Positions 1-8,113 of a stretch of 11,432 nt of DNA are shown piece by piece. A program made the translations under genes and the position numbers. The stretch comes from Planctomycetota bacterium (lineage in GTDB: Bacteria; Planctomycetota; Phycisphaerae; Phycisphaerales; SM1A02), in assembly GCA_014381385.1 (NCBI GenBank), contig JACNLR010000068.1, forward strand, positions 1 to 11,432, read 5' to 3'. The first letter of the stretch is position 1, and the number at the start of each line of letters is the position of its first letter. The notes beneath the pieces are model-generated. The model was given only the letters and a program-made list of their open reading frames with translations. It ran no database searches and had not been told where the DNA came from.

Positions 1-1023
1 CTCTGTTTTTCGAAAAGCGCCAAGTTCCTCTTTTGCTGCATCAAATTTTTGCTGTAACTCTTCTGTTGGATTAGCCGCGAGTTGCTCTTTAATGCTTGCC
101 AATTGTTTCGTAGCCATCGAAATTTTAATATCCGCTGCTTCCATCCGAAAGCGGTATTGTTTCGTTGTTTTATACCCGTGCATCAAGACTTGGAACGCGA
201 GTTTAATCGTTTCAGCCGTATCTTGCTTCCTCAATATTTTTACATACGTGGAAACATTATCTGGAGAATTTGGGTCTTCTTCAAAATCCTTTTTGGCACG
301 CGCAGCCTTTCGTTCATCGCTACCAGCAGATCCAGCGAGAGATTCATCTTCTTCAAGTTCACGTTGCTTATCAATGTCTTTGACGAATTTCCTGAATCCG
401 CCTTCTTCTGAGCCAATATCACCGTACCCGCCCTCTGTCATTGCACGCTCTGCCGCAAGTTCATTTAACTCGCGCTCTAGAACGGCGTCATCTGGTTTTG
501 CCGCAAGTGCTGCTTGTCCCACCTTGATTGCTTGGTCCCAAGCACCAGTTGAGCGAAACAAGTGCATTAACGCTTTCAATTCTTTATGGCTGAGCGATTT
601 GCCATCTTTCGCAGAGATGGAAATGATGGTATCAGCCATTGAAGTTCCAAACGAATGTTGATCAGCGGCTACTGCTGCTGTGATTGCTTTAATACCGTGT
701 TTAGCATTCATTACATCATGCCACCAAATAAATAAAGATGTTACGAATTTTTCGACATTCGTCGAGCCTTCGATTTGCTTGATCTGTTTAGCGGTGGCTT
801 TAAGACCACCATCGTTATAGTAATTAATAGCAATTTGGAGGACTTCTTTTTGTACATTGATATCACGTGGATCTAATTTAAAACCATTTGTGAAAAATGC
901 AAAAGCAGATTCATAATTGCCGCTGTCTGCCATTTGCCGAGCACGGTCAAACCAAGCATTCGCCTGTTCAGGGTCAGCCACAAATATTTCTGTTGATTCA
1001 GGTTTTTTTCCAAATAATGCCAT
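1..1023 (-). CDS. TPR-like repeat protein, partial (C-terminus beyond left edge)
   Basis: Reading the minus strand from the ATG at 1023, the frame stays open for all 341 codons to base 1, so the 3' end lies outside the window. The protein begins MALFGKKPESTEIF and continues with paired helices typical of tetratricopeptide repeats, for example residues around 20-55 (AWFDRARQMADSGNYESAF, then LDPRD) and a second unit near 160-180 (GAWDQAIKVGQAALAAKPDD). The later part is very charged (KQRELEEDE, ERKAARAKKDFEEDP) and ends, as far as seen, in a Lys/Glu/Gln-rich helix that could be coiled coil. No signal peptide or membrane segment is visible, so it is probably cytoplasmic. TPR proteins usually scaffold protein contacts; the partner cannot be inferred here. 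It is divergent from def. No good Shine-Dalgarno precedes the ATG, but no in-frame alternative looks better. Confidence 0.8.
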   Translation of the reverse strand, partial: MALFGKKPESTEIFVADPEQANAWFDRARQMADSGNYESAFAFFTNGFKLDPRDINVQKEVLQIAINYYNDGGLKATAKQIKQIEGSTNVEKFVTSLFIWWHDVMNAKHGIKAITAAVAADQHSFGTSMADTIISISAKDGKSLSHKELKALMHLFRSTGAWDQAIKVGQAALAAKPDDAVLERELNELAAERAMTEGGYGDIGSEEGGFRKFVKDIDKQRELEEDESLAGSAGSDERKAARAKKDFEEDPNSPDNVSTYVKILRKQDTAETIKLAFQVLMHGYKTTKQYRFRMEAADIKISMATKQLASIKEQLAANPTEELQQKFDAAKEELGAFRKTE

Positions 1024-1043
1024 AAAGAGTTGGTTCCCAAAGG

Positions 1044-1053
1044 ATATGCATAT
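1044..1053. repeat. 10-bp perfect palindrome in the divergent intergenic region
   Basis: ATATGCATAT is self-complementary and lies about midway in the short gap between the leftward TPR gene and def. It contains -10-like AT-rich sequence on both strands, so it could serve divergent promoters or bind a dimeric regulator. No convincing -35 box at the right spacing was found, so the function is a guess. Confidence 0.3.
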
Positions 1054-1084
1054 TCTACCGTGGGGTCAATGGCTGCGGTAGAAT
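1052..1084. promoter_or_regulatory. inverted repeat overlapping the def start (operator or leader hairpin)
   Basis: ATTCTACCG at 1052-1060 is repeated exactly inverted as CGGTAGAAT at 1076-1084. As RNA the stem can extend inward by U-G, G-U and G-C pairs, leaving a loop of about 9 nt. The right arm includes the first two bases of the upstream candidate def start (1083) and ends 7 nt before the second (1092). It could be a DNA operator for the divergent pair, or a hairpin that limits translation initiation of def. Only the symmetry is observed; the role is inferred. Confidence 0.4.
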
Positions 1085-1607
1085 GTTTGGCATGTCAGTT
1101 GATCCCAAATCGTTGATGCTCATTCTTCACCCAGACCCAATTCTTCGGAAAAAGGCGCAAGAAGTTGAGCCCACTGATGAAACTGTGCTAGCCGTTGCAA
1201 AACGGATGATCGAGATTATGGTTGAGCATAATGGCGTTGGACTAGCAGCACCACAAGTGGGGCTCCCATGGAGGCTCTTTGTAACTCGCGACCCTGAAAA
1301 CGAAGATGGTGCTGTGGCTTGGATAAATCCAAAAATTGAAGTTACAAGCGAAGAGGTCATTTCCGATGAGGAAGGCTGCCTTAGTTTGCCAGATATCAGG
1401 GGCGAAGTCCGAAGGCCTGTTGGCGTTCAAATTTCAGGGTACGGATTAGATGGCAAACCAGTTACAACACAAAGCGATGCATTCATAGCACGAGTATGGC
1501 AACACGAAAATGACCACCTTGACGGAATTCTCATAATTGACAAAATGTCAACAATGGACAAACTTGTAAACCGCCGCCTAATTCGTAACCTCGAGCGTGG
1601 ACGATGA
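1083..1607 (+). CDS. def: peptide deformylase
   Basis: Removes the N-formyl group from nascent polypeptides in the cytoplasm (EC 3.5.1.88), using a metal ion. All three family motifs are present in order: GVGLAAPQ at residues 51-58, EGCLS at 97-101 (Cys99 a metal ligand), and HENDH at 141-145 (the two His complete the metal site, Glu is catalytic). At 174 residues it is of normal length. Two in-frame ATGs compete: 1083 (MFGMSVDP) and 1092 (MSVDPKSL). The family alignment favours 1092 slightly, and neither has a strong ribosome-binding site. It is the first gene of a seven-gene plus-strand run and overlaps fmt by 4 bp (ATGA), as expected for the common def-fmt pair. An inverted repeat overlaps its start. 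Confidence 0.97.
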   Translation: MFGMSVDPKSLMLILHPDPILRKKAQEVEPTDETVLAVAKRMIEIMVEHNGVGLAAPQVGLPWRLFVTRDPENEDGAVAWINPKIEVTSEEVISDEEGCLSLPDIRGEVRRPVGVQISGYGLDGKPVTTQSDAFIARVWQHENDHLDGILIIDKMSTMDKLVNRRLIRNLERGR

Positions 1608-2503
1608 AAATAGCTTTTTTGGGTTCTGGCGAATTTGGATTGCCAACGTTGAAGCGATTAACTGCTTCGCACGAGGTTGTTTGTGTTGTTACTTCTAAAG
1701 ACAAGACAGCGGGTCGAAACCGAAAGCCTACTGCTACGGCAATTGGCCAGTGGGCAAGCGAACAGAATCTACTTGTTATAAAAACCAGTAATGTTAACGA
1801 TCCAGAAATTCTCAAAGAACTCGCTGAATTCCACGTGGATGCTATGGTCGTTATTGCATTCGGTCAGAAACTTTCTGACGAACTGCTATCAACGCAAAGA
1901 ACGATGAACTTACATGCTTCGCTGCTTCCAAGATGGCGTGGTGCTGCGCCAATACATGCAGCGGTCTCCCAAGGTGATCGATGTTCTGGAGTAAGCGTAA
2001 TCACGCTGGCTCAAAAAATGGACGCTGGGCTCGTGCTAGGGCAGGTTTCAACTGCAATTGGCGAAACAGAAACGGCGGGAGAGTTGCACGATAGGTTGGC
2101 ATTACTTGGTCCCGATCTCGTGCTTGATGTCCTTTCAAACGACGACAAAGGCGAGGTGCAAGACGAGGCACTTGTTACGTATGCGCCAAAACTCTCAAGA
2201 GACGATGCGGTACTTGATTTGAACAAAGACGCAGTAACGGTAGCTAGAACAATCCGAGGACTCTCGCCTTGGCCATGTTGCCATTTGCAAATTGCAGGCG
2301 TAGATTGCAAGATTCTCAATGCAATTGCCAAGAACGGTATAGGCTCCGTTGGTGAGGTTCTAGAGGATGGCACTATTGCAACTGGGTCTGGGAGTATCGA
2401 AATTTTAGAAATGAAACCAGCAGGAAGCAAGGCGATGACTTGGAAAGATTTCTGTAACGGAAGAGCAATTCAAGTTGGCTGTAAATGTGAGGTTTCACAA
2501 TGA
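1604..2503 (+). CDS. fmt: methionyl-tRNA formyltransferase
   Basis: Transfers a formyl group from 10-formyltetrahydrofolate to methionyl-initiator tRNA (EC 2.1.2.9). The N-terminal Rossmann-like hydrolase domain starts MKIAFLGSGEFGLPTLKRL. The folate and catalytic region reads MNLHASLLPRWRGAAPI, giving the conserved catalytic Asn102 and His104, with the partner Asp140 in KMDAGLVLG. A C-terminal tRNA-binding domain follows from about residue 205 (APKLSRDDAVLDLN) with the usual RGLSPWP element. Length 299 is slightly shorter than the E. coli enzyme (about 315). The ATG overlaps the def stop by 4 bp and the fmt stop overlaps the next ATG by 4 bp, so translation is probably coupled on both sides. 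It counterbalances the upstream deformylase in the formylation cycle. Confidence 0.97.
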   Translation: MKIAFLGSGEFGLPTLKRLTASHEVVCVVTSKDKTAGRNRKPTATAIGQWASEQNLLVIKTSNVNDPEILKELAEFHVDAMVVIAFGQKLSDELLSTQRTMNLHASLLPRWRGAAPIHAAVSQGDRCSGVSVITLAQKMDAGLVLGQVSTAIGETETAGELHDRLALLGPDLVLDVLSNDDKGEVQDEALVTYAPKLSRDDAVLDLNKDAVTVARTIRGLSPWPCCHLQIAGVDCKILNAIAKNGIGSVGEVLEDGTIATGSGSIEILEMKPAGSKAMTWKDFCNGRAIQVGCKCEVSQ

Positions 2504-3021
2504 ACATACGGTCGGTAGCGCTAACACTTTGGGATGTTATAAAAAAACCAGAACCCGCTTTGGCAAAAACAAAATTGCCAACAAAGCCGAGGCCGATTCA
2601 AAAAAAATACGATGCCGTTGTTGAAAAGATGAAAGACTCATACGGTTTTAAAATAAGGAAGTGGCGAACATCTATGAGTGGTTGCGCATGGGAATTGAAG
2701 GACAAGCAAGGAAACACATATCGTATGTTGGAATCGCCTTATCCAAAAGGACCTATGAGTTGCGCGATTTTTTTGCATGAAGTAGGGCACCACGCAATTG
2801 GGTTCCATACGTACAAGCCTCGTTGTCTGGAAGAATTCTACGCTTGGGAATGGTCACTCGCCGCAATGAAAGCCAACGACATCAATGTTACAGCCAACGT
2901 GTTAAAGCGCCGTGATAATGCTCTGCGATATGCGGTTGCAAAAGCACTCCGTCGGGGTTTGAAGCGCGTGCCAATCGAACTTGAGCCATACATCCCGCCG
3001 CAATACAGGATTGCCTCGTGA
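2500..3021 (+). CDS. uncharacterised protein with HExxH motif, putative zinc metallopeptidase
   Basis: I do not recognise a named family. The 173-residue protein has a basic N-terminus (many Lys/Pro, residues 15-35), a middle with possible beta strands (KIRKWRTSMSGCAWELKDK, GNTYRMLES), then MSCAIFLHEVGHHAIGF. His93-Glu94-x-x-His97 matches the zincin HExxH zinc site. His98, His103 and Glu111, Glu112 or Glu117 are candidates for the third ligand; a downstream Glu on a helix (EEFYAWEW) would resemble gluzincins. A basic C-terminal helix (RRGLKRVPIELEPY) follows. No signal peptide or membrane span is seen, so it is probably cytoplasmic. GAGG sits 7 nt before the ATG. It overlaps fmt and queA by 4 bp each, strongly supporting a real, co-translated gene. 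Peptidase activity is inferred from the motif alone. Confidence 0.8.
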   Translation: MNIRSVALTLWDVIKKPEPALAKTKLPTKPRPIQKKYDAVVEKMKDSYGFKIRKWRTSMSGCAWELKDKQGNTYRMLESPYPKGPMSCAIFLHEVGHHAIGFHTYKPRCLEEFYAWEWSLAAMKANDINVTANVLKRRDNALRYAVAKALRRGLKRVPIELEPYIPPQYRIAS

Positions 3022-4094
3022 GCACGTCGATAGGGATTGAAGATTTAGAATACGAATTGCCCCGAGCGAGAATAGCAACGCATCCAGTCTCGCCGAGGTC
3101 CTCAGCAAAATTATTCGTCGTTGACTCAGGAAAGTTTTTACACCAACACGTTTCTGATTTACCTTCGTTCTTGCCCAAGAACGCCTTGCTTGTTGTAAAT
3201 GAAACAGCCGTTTTGCCAGCGCGTTTTTTGTCTCACCGAGTAGATACTGGTGGAAAAGTTGAGGGTTTATTTTTAAACCAAAACGGGGAATTCTGGGAAG
3301 TGATGCTAAAGAGCAACGGCAAATTACGAGAAGGAATTGAGCTTGCATTGTCAGATGGTATAGAACTCACACTCTCTGAGCGTGTAGGTAAAAATTGGAA
3401 TTGTTCTTGCTCCTCATCGACAAGCGCTATTGAAATTTTGCAAAAAGTAGGCTTGACGCCAATACCGCCCTATATTTTAAGTGCCCGAGGTATGGAAAAA
3501 ACTAATGAAACGTTTGATAGAGAGCACTATCAGACTGTTTTTGCAGATCTACATCAGGCCCGTTCAGTTGCAGCTCCAACTGCTGGATTGCACTTTGATA
3601 CCCAGTTACTCGCAGCGCTAGAGCAACGGGGTTTTGAGCGTGTGCCGGTGACTCTGCACGTTGGAGCGGGAACATTCAAGGGAATAGAGACTGCAACGAT
3701 TGCAGAGCATAAAATGCACGAGGAGTCATGGGAAGTTGGACAGCAAACACTCGATGCTTTGCTCAAAGCAAAAAAAGAGGGCAGGGCAATCATCGCCATC
3801 GGTACAACATCGGTACGAACGCTCGAATCGCTACCCCAGATTGACAAATGGCCTCAAAGTGGTGGTCTCCGTGGTGAAACTCGCTTGATGATTGCGCCTC
3901 CTTACACTTTCAAAGTGGTGGACGGCATGCTCACTAATTTTCACTTGCCTAAATCAACATTACTCACGCTCGTTGCAGCGATGCTCGGTATTGAGAAACT
4001 CAAATCGATATACAAGGAGGCGATTGCTAAAGAATACCGTTTTTATAGTTACGGTGATGCGATGTTTTTCCTTTCGCAAGACTCGGAAATGTAG
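3018..4094 (+). CDS. queA: S-adenosylmethionine:tRNA ribosyltransferase-isomerase
   Basis: Transfers and rearranges the ribose of SAM onto 7-aminomethyl-7-deazaguanine in tRNA, forming epoxyqueuosine (EC 2.4.99.17). It starts at GTG 3018, supported by AGGA 7 nt upstream and a 4-bp GTGA overlap with the preceding stop. Family signatures run along the whole 358 residues: YELPRARIATHPVSPR (about 12-27), LVVNETAVLPARF (58-70), LTPIPPYI (146-153), SVAAPTAGLHF (183-193), TLHVGAGTF (212-220), IGTTSVRTLES (261-271), LTNFHLPKSTLL (305-316) and YRFYSYGDAM (340-349). The early motif has NET where NDT is usual, a conservative change. The other enzymes of queuosine synthesis are not in this window. Confidence 0.97.
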   Translation: MSTSIGIEDLEYELPRARIATHPVSPRSSAKLFVVDSGKFLHQHVSDLPSFLPKNALLVVNETAVLPARFLSHRVDTGGKVEGLFLNQNGEFWEVMLKSNGKLREGIELALSDGIELTLSERVGKNWNCSCSSSTSAIEILQKVGLTPIPPYILSARGMEKTNETFDREHYQTVFADLHQARSVAAPTAGLHFDTQLLAALEQRGFERVPVTLHVGAGTFKGIETATIAEHKMHEESWEVGQQTLDALLKAKKEGRAIIAIGTTSVRTLESLPQIDKWPQSGGLRGETRLMIAPPYTFKVVDGMLTNFHLPKSTLLTLVAAMLGIEKLKSIYKEAIAKEYRFYSYGDAMFFLSQDSEM

Positions 4095-4112
4095 TATCCT
4101 GTGGGCGCAAGG

Positions 4113-5594
4113 ATGCACACGCTTACAACACTAATCGAAGGACTCGATGCACGGATACAAGGCGAACAATTTGCCGACTCGGTGAGCAGTGTCGTACAAC
4201 ATTCTGAAAGAGTTACAACTGGATCATTATTTATTGCAAGAAGCGGGGTTCGGCGAGATGGTGCTGCTTTTATTGACGATGCAATTGCTAGGGGTGCTGT
4301 AGGGATTGTTTGCACTCCCGGAGTAGCAAGCACATTACAACATAAAAATGTAACTGTCATCGAAACTTGCGACCCCTGTACTATCGGTGCGATTATCGCT
4401 GAACGATTTCATGGTAATCCATCAAGCAAACTTAAGTTAATCGGCGTAACTGGAACCAATGGCAAGACGACTATTGCATGGCTCATTCGACATATGTTGT
4501 CGAATTCTGGTGTAAAGTGTGGGATGCTCGGCACGATTGTTTGCGATGACGGAATAGCATCGATGCAGTCCACTTTAACGACACCGAGTTTTTGTGACAT
4601 AGGTTCTATTTTGCACAAGATGGTTGACAACGGATGCAAAGCTGCAGTGATGGAGTGTTCAAGCCATGCTCTTGATCAGGGTCGCGTTGCGGCACTTGAT
4701 TTTGAGATAGGAGTTTTTTCAAATCTCTCCGGAGATCACTTGGATTATCACGGTTCTGCAGACGCATATTTGCAAGCAAAAATGCGCTTGTTCGATAATG
4801 TTTCAGGGTGCGCAGTTATAAACATGGATGATCCCGCAAGCTGGTCGGTTGCAGATCACGCGAACGCGAGAGTAATTTCTTGTAGAACAGAAAGTGACGC
4901 AGCAGCTGCATGGGTTGAAATTCTTGAAGAGAAACTTGACGGTTCGCATATTCGATTGCATGGTGCATGGGGAAGCATCGAAGTAGTCTTCCCGTTACTC
5001 GGTAGACATAATGCCACAAACGCGTTGCAAGCTGTAGTGGTCGCACATGAACTTGGTATTTCAAATGAGGCGATTGCAAAAGCGTTAGCATGCGCGCCAT
5101 CACCGCCGGGCAGGCTCCAGAGAGTGCAAGCCGGAGATGGCGCTGTCTTTGTTGATTTTGCACATACCGATGATGCGCTTGAGCAGATGCTTTGGTCTGT
5201 TCGGCACGTCTTGCCCGAAGGCGGTCGATTGCACGTTGTCTTTGGTTGTGGTGGTGATCGTGATGCTTCAAAACGCCCCCGAATGGGTCGAATAGCCTCA
5301 ACAGTTGGCGATGCTGCGTACGCAACAAGCGACAACCCTCGAAGCGAAGATCCAGAAACAATTTTAGATGAAGTTCTCTCTGGTGTTCCTTTAGATCGAG
5401 AACCTCTGGTGCATCGTATAGTAGATCGAAAATTGGCAATTCAAACAGCGATACATGCCGCAAGTGAATGCGACGTTGTAGTTATCGCGGGCAAGGGACA
5501 TGAAAAAAATCAGATTCTAAAAGATCGAGTCGTTCCATTTGACGATGTAAAAATTGCAGAAGAAACGATTTTAAAACAAGGCACAGCCCAGTGA
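4113..5594 (+). CDS. murE: UDP-MurNAc-L-Ala-D-Glu:meso-diaminopimelate ligase
   Basis: Adds the third residue to the peptidoglycan stem peptide using ATP (EC 6.3.2.13 if the substrate is meso-DAP). Numbering from GTG 4101, motifs are: GTNGKTT P-loop 118-124; TLTTP 158-162 for substrate; ECSSHALDQGR 185-195; NLSGDHLDYHG 208-218; Lys227 in LQAKMRLF, the likely carbamylated lysine; GRHNATNA 301-308; DFAHTDDAL 352-360; CGGDRDASKRPRM 383-395; and DNPR 411-414. DNPR is the accepted signature of DAP-specific rather than lysine-specific MurE. I chose ATG 4113 because MHTLTTLIEGL matches the usual family start; GTG 4101 is in frame and would add four residues. Neither has a strong ribosome-binding site. 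It lies just after queA, not after ftsI as in a classic dcw cluster, and overlaps murF by 4 bp. Confidence 0.95.
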   Translation: MHTLTTLIEGLDARIQGEQFADSVSSVVQHSERVTTGSLFIARSGVRRDGAAFIDDAIARGAVGIVCTPGVASTLQHKNVTVIETCDPCTIGAIIAERFHGNPSSKLKLIGVTGTNGKTTIAWLIRHMLSNSGVKCGMLGTIVCDDGIASMQSTLTTPSFCDIGSILHKMVDNGCKAAVMECSSHALDQGRVAALDFEIGVFSNLSGDHLDYHGSADAYLQAKMRLFDNVSGCAVINMDDPASWSVADHANARVISCRTESDAAAAWVEILEEKLDGSHIRLHGAWGSIEVVFPLLGRHNATNALQAVVVAHELGISNEAIAKALACAPSPPGRLQRVQAGDGAVFVDFAHTDDALEQMLWSVRHVLPEGGRLHVVFGCGGDRDASKRPRMGRIASTVGDAAYATSDNPRSEDPETILDEVLSGVPLDREPLVHRIVDRKLAIQTAIHAASECDVVVIAGKGHEKNQILKDRVVPFDDVKIAEETILKQGTAQ

Positions 5595-6916
5595 GTTTTA
5601 CCACTGGGCAGTTAGCAGAATATGTGTGCGGGGACTTGGTTGGCTCTGATGCTATTGCTTGTTGCGGAGCAGAAATTGATACAAGGGCACCACTCAAGGG
5701 AAAAGTTTTTTTTGCGCTTAAGGGAACACAGCAAGATGGTCATGAATTCGTGGGGATGGCAGAAGAGAATGGATGCGCTGCAGTAGTAGTCCAGCGACCA
5801 TGTAATGTTACTGTCCCCGCCATCATTGTTACTGATGTTAAATATGCATTGATGCAACTTGCGCGAGAACGTAGAGCTGCAATGCAGTTGGAAGCAGTAA
5901 TAGCCGTTACAGGTTCGGTAGGCAAGACGACAACGAAGGATTTTATTGCAAGCCTACTCGGTGATTCTGCGGTTGCATCAAGAAAAAGTTTTAATAACGA
6001 CCTTGGTGTTCCCTTGACAATTTTAGATGGAGAGCAAGCGGCGTTTCTTGTAGCGGAAATCGGCGCGAGCAATATTGGAGAAATTGAACCTCTTTCGAAA
6101 TTGGTGCGACCTGACATTGCTATTTTGACATCAATCGAAAAAGCGCACTTAGATGGTTTTGGGGACCAAAAAACTGTTCTCCACGAAAAAGCAAAATTGC
6201 TGCAGTCCGTGCAAAGTGATGGGATTGTTGTTGTGCCAGATACAGTTGATTTATCTAAAATTACTCTTGAAGCGAGAACAATTACGGTGGGGAAAAAGAA
6301 TGCTGCAGATGTTCGCATCGACACTGCAATCGACAGCAATGGTTTCGCAATGCTGACAATAGAAGGAACTACAATCAAGCTTTCTATGCTCGGTGAGCAT
6401 AATGCGATGAACGCAGCCCTCGCTTTTGTTGCAGCGAAGCATGCAAACCCAGAAATTGCTACCGAAACTTTGCTTGATAGGGCTTCTTCAGTATGTGCTG
6501 CCCAAGGGCGGCTTTGCAAAAAAGAAGTGGGCGGTGTTGTTTTTTTGGACGATTCGTATAACGCTAATCCCGCATCTATGCGCAGTGCTATGGGGTTGTT
6601 CTCGACACTTGAAGCATCTCGAAAGGTGCTTGTACTTGGTGATATGCTTGATCTTGGCGATAGTTCACACGCGGAGCACAGACTTCTTGGACCCGTTATA
6701 CAAAAGGTTGGAGCAGACCTCGTCATACTTGTTGGGGAAGCAATGCAAGAAGCGCTTGGCACAGTTGCAGCGATTTCCGTCTCATCTACAGAAGAATTGG
6801 ATGGTATTCACTCGCTGTTGAAACCCAATGATTTTGTGTTACTTAAAGGTTCTAGAGGTTTGCAATTGGAAAGAATCATTGATTCTTTTCGCAATGCGAA
6901 AGTTTTAGAGCACTAG
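5591..6916 (+). CDS. murF: UDP-MurNAc-tripeptide:D-alanyl-D-alanine ligase
   Basis: Completes the cytoplasmic UDP-MurNAc-pentapeptide by adding D-Ala-D-Ala with ATP (EC 6.3.2.10). It starts at GTG 5591 in a GTGA overlap with murE, with AAGG about 9 nt upstream. The 441-residue protein has the N-terminal substrate domain (DTRAPLKGKVFFALKG, 30-45), the central ATPase with GSVGKTTTKDF (108-118), AEIGASNIGEIE (155-166), the HLDGFG region (186-191) and Lys201 in EKAKLLQ. The C-terminal domain carries FLDDSYNANPASMRSAM (318-334) and VLGDMLDLG (348-356). DDSYNANP with VLGDM is characteristic of MurF rather than MurC, D or E. It supplies the substrate of MraY, encoded next. Confidence 0.96.
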   Translation: MSFTTGQLAEYVCGDLVGSDAIACCGAEIDTRAPLKGKVFFALKGTQQDGHEFVGMAEENGCAAVVVQRPCNVTVPAIIVTDVKYALMQLARERRAAMQLEAVIAVTGSVGKTTTKDFIASLLGDSAVASRKSFNNDLGVPLTILDGEQAAFLVAEIGASNIGEIEPLSKLVRPDIAILTSIEKAHLDGFGDQKTVLHEKAKLLQSVQSDGIVVVPDTVDLSKITLEARTITVGKKNAADVRIDTAIDSNGFAMLTIEGTTIKLSMLGEHNAMNAALAFVAAKHANPEIATETLLDRASSVCAAQGRLCKKEVGGVVFLDDSYNANPASMRSAMGLFSTLEASRKVLVLGDMLDLGDSSHAEHRLLGPVIQKVGADLVILVGEAMQEALGTVAAISVSSTEELDGIHSLLKPNDFVLLKGSRGLQLERIIDSFRNAKVLEH

Positions 6917-6935
6917 CCGGCGATATACAACATAC

Positions 6936-8105
6936 ATGCTTTTTAATCTGTTGCAATCTATGGACGAGTGGCTTGACAGCGCGGGTTTGTATTCGTTTCT
7001 GCAAGTTTTATACCAGCGGGAGTTTCGGGCGTTCACTGCTGTCGTAGTTGCTTTTTTTATTGTTATATTTCTCGGTAAACCACTTATTCGTACGCTGATA
7101 AAGCGCAAGATTGGCGACCACGCAGAGTTCAATCAAAAGGAACTAAACGCCCTGATGAAGAGCAAGGAGAATACGCCAACTATGGGTGGTATTCTGCTTA
7201 TAGGTTCTGTTTTTGTGACAACGTTGCTTTTTGCAGATCTCTTCAACCAAAATGTTCAGTTGTTATTGGTTGTTATTTTCTTATTCGCAGGTCTTGGTGG
7301 CTTTGACGATTATCTAAAATTGGTTGCAGGGCACAAGAAACTGGGTTCAAGAGATGGTTTGTATAGATGGGAAAAACTACTTTTTCAATTTGGGTTTGGC
7401 CTCATCGTAGCGCTGATGGTTTGGAAAAATGCTGGGAACAGTGATGCCGCGCATTCATTGACACTTCCGTTTATGCGAACGTACATTCCAGGAACGGAAG
7501 TGTTAACACTTTCTCCAAACGTCATCGTTCTTGGTGTTGGTATGTTTTCATTACTTGCAATATTTATGGTGATGTTGATGTCTAATGCTGTAAACATCAC
7601 CGATGGTCTTGATGGTTTAGCACCAGGGACGGTGATGATTGCAAGTTTTGCCATGATGGTACTTTGTTATATTGCAGGTTCTCCAGATCTTGCGGGCTAC
7701 TTACTGATGCCATACGTTGAAGGTTCTGCTGAAATGATGGTAGTCGCTGGAGCATCGGCGGGGGCATGCTTAGGATTTTTGTGGTTTAATTGTCATCCTG
7801 CACAAGTCTTCATGGGCGACACGGGCTCGATGCCATTGGGTGCACTGCTTGCAACTATCGCAGTCATTATTCGCCAAGAGTTTTTGTTGTTGATAATTGG
7901 TGGTGTTTTTCTGATGGAAATTGGGAGCAGTTTTCTACAGATTGCCTATTTCAAAGCGACAAAGGGTAAGCGAATATTTCGGTGTGCTCCCATCCACCAC
8001 CACTTTCACCGCAAGGGTTGGTCTGAATCACAGGTGGTAACCCGATTTTGGGTAGTCGCTGTCATTTTGGCAATGATTGCACTCGTTTCCATCAAAATGC
8101 GATAA
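6936..8105 (+). CDS. mraY: phospho-N-acetylmuramoyl-pentapeptide transferase
   Basis: Integral inner-membrane enzyme that transfers phospho-MurNAc-pentapeptide to undecaprenyl phosphate, giving lipid I (EC 2.7.8.13). The 389 residues contain multiple hydrophobic helices (for example 33-48, 85-102, 107-122, 197-215, 232-248, 303-325, 370-386), in line with the ten-span family fold. Signatures: NTPTMGG (79-85), FDDYLK (123-128) with the catalytic aspartate pair, NAVNITDGLDGLA (217-229), FMGDTGSMPLG (292-302) and APIHHHF (351-357). The ATG at 6936 gives the typical MLFNLLQ start; another ATG at 6960 would remove eight residues. There is no clear Shine-Dalgarno in the 19-nt gap after murF. murD, ftsW and murG, the usual followers, are absent; a convergent repeat-rich region follows instead. 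Confidence 0.97.
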   Translation: MLFNLLQSMDEWLDSAGLYSFLQVLYQREFRAFTAVVVAFFIVIFLGKPLIRTLIKRKIGDHAEFNQKELNALMKSKENTPTMGGILLIGSVFVTTLLFADLFNQNVQLLLVVIFLFAGLGGFDDYLKLVAGHKKLGSRDGLYRWEKLLFQFGFGLIVALMVWKNAGNSDAAHSLTLPFMRTYIPGTEVLTLSPNVIVLGVGMFSLLAIFMVMLMSNAVNITDGLDGLAPGTVMIASFAMMVLCYIAGSPDLAGYLLMPYVEGSAEMMVVAGASAGACLGFLWFNCHPAQVFMGDTGSMPLGALLATIAVIIRQEFLLLIIGGVFLMEIGSSFLQIAYFKATKGKRIFRCAPIHHHFHRKGWSESQVVTRFWVVAVILAMIALVSIKMR

Positions 8106-8113
8106 CAACTTTT

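Noticed and set aside
92..661. Open plus-strand frame of about 189 codons opposite the TPR gene
   Set aside because: It is antisense to a frame open for all 341 codons with clear TPR-type periodicity; its own translation is Ser/Ala-rich with no recognisable motif.
4069..4112. Internal promoter in the queA-murE junction (TAGTAT near 4092)
   Set aside because: A -10-like hexamer exists, but no credible -35 at suitable spacing was found and the gap is only 6-18 nt within an otherwise overlapping operon.
4816..5463. Minus-strand open frame of about 215 codons opposite murE
   Set aside because: It overlaps the conserved C-terminal half of MurE and its Leu/His/Arg-rich translation has no family features.
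5740..6762. Long minus-strand open frame opposite murF
   Set aside because: MurF is unmistakable on the plus strand. The antisense product is Ser/Thr/Ala-rich without motifs, as expected for a shadow frame.
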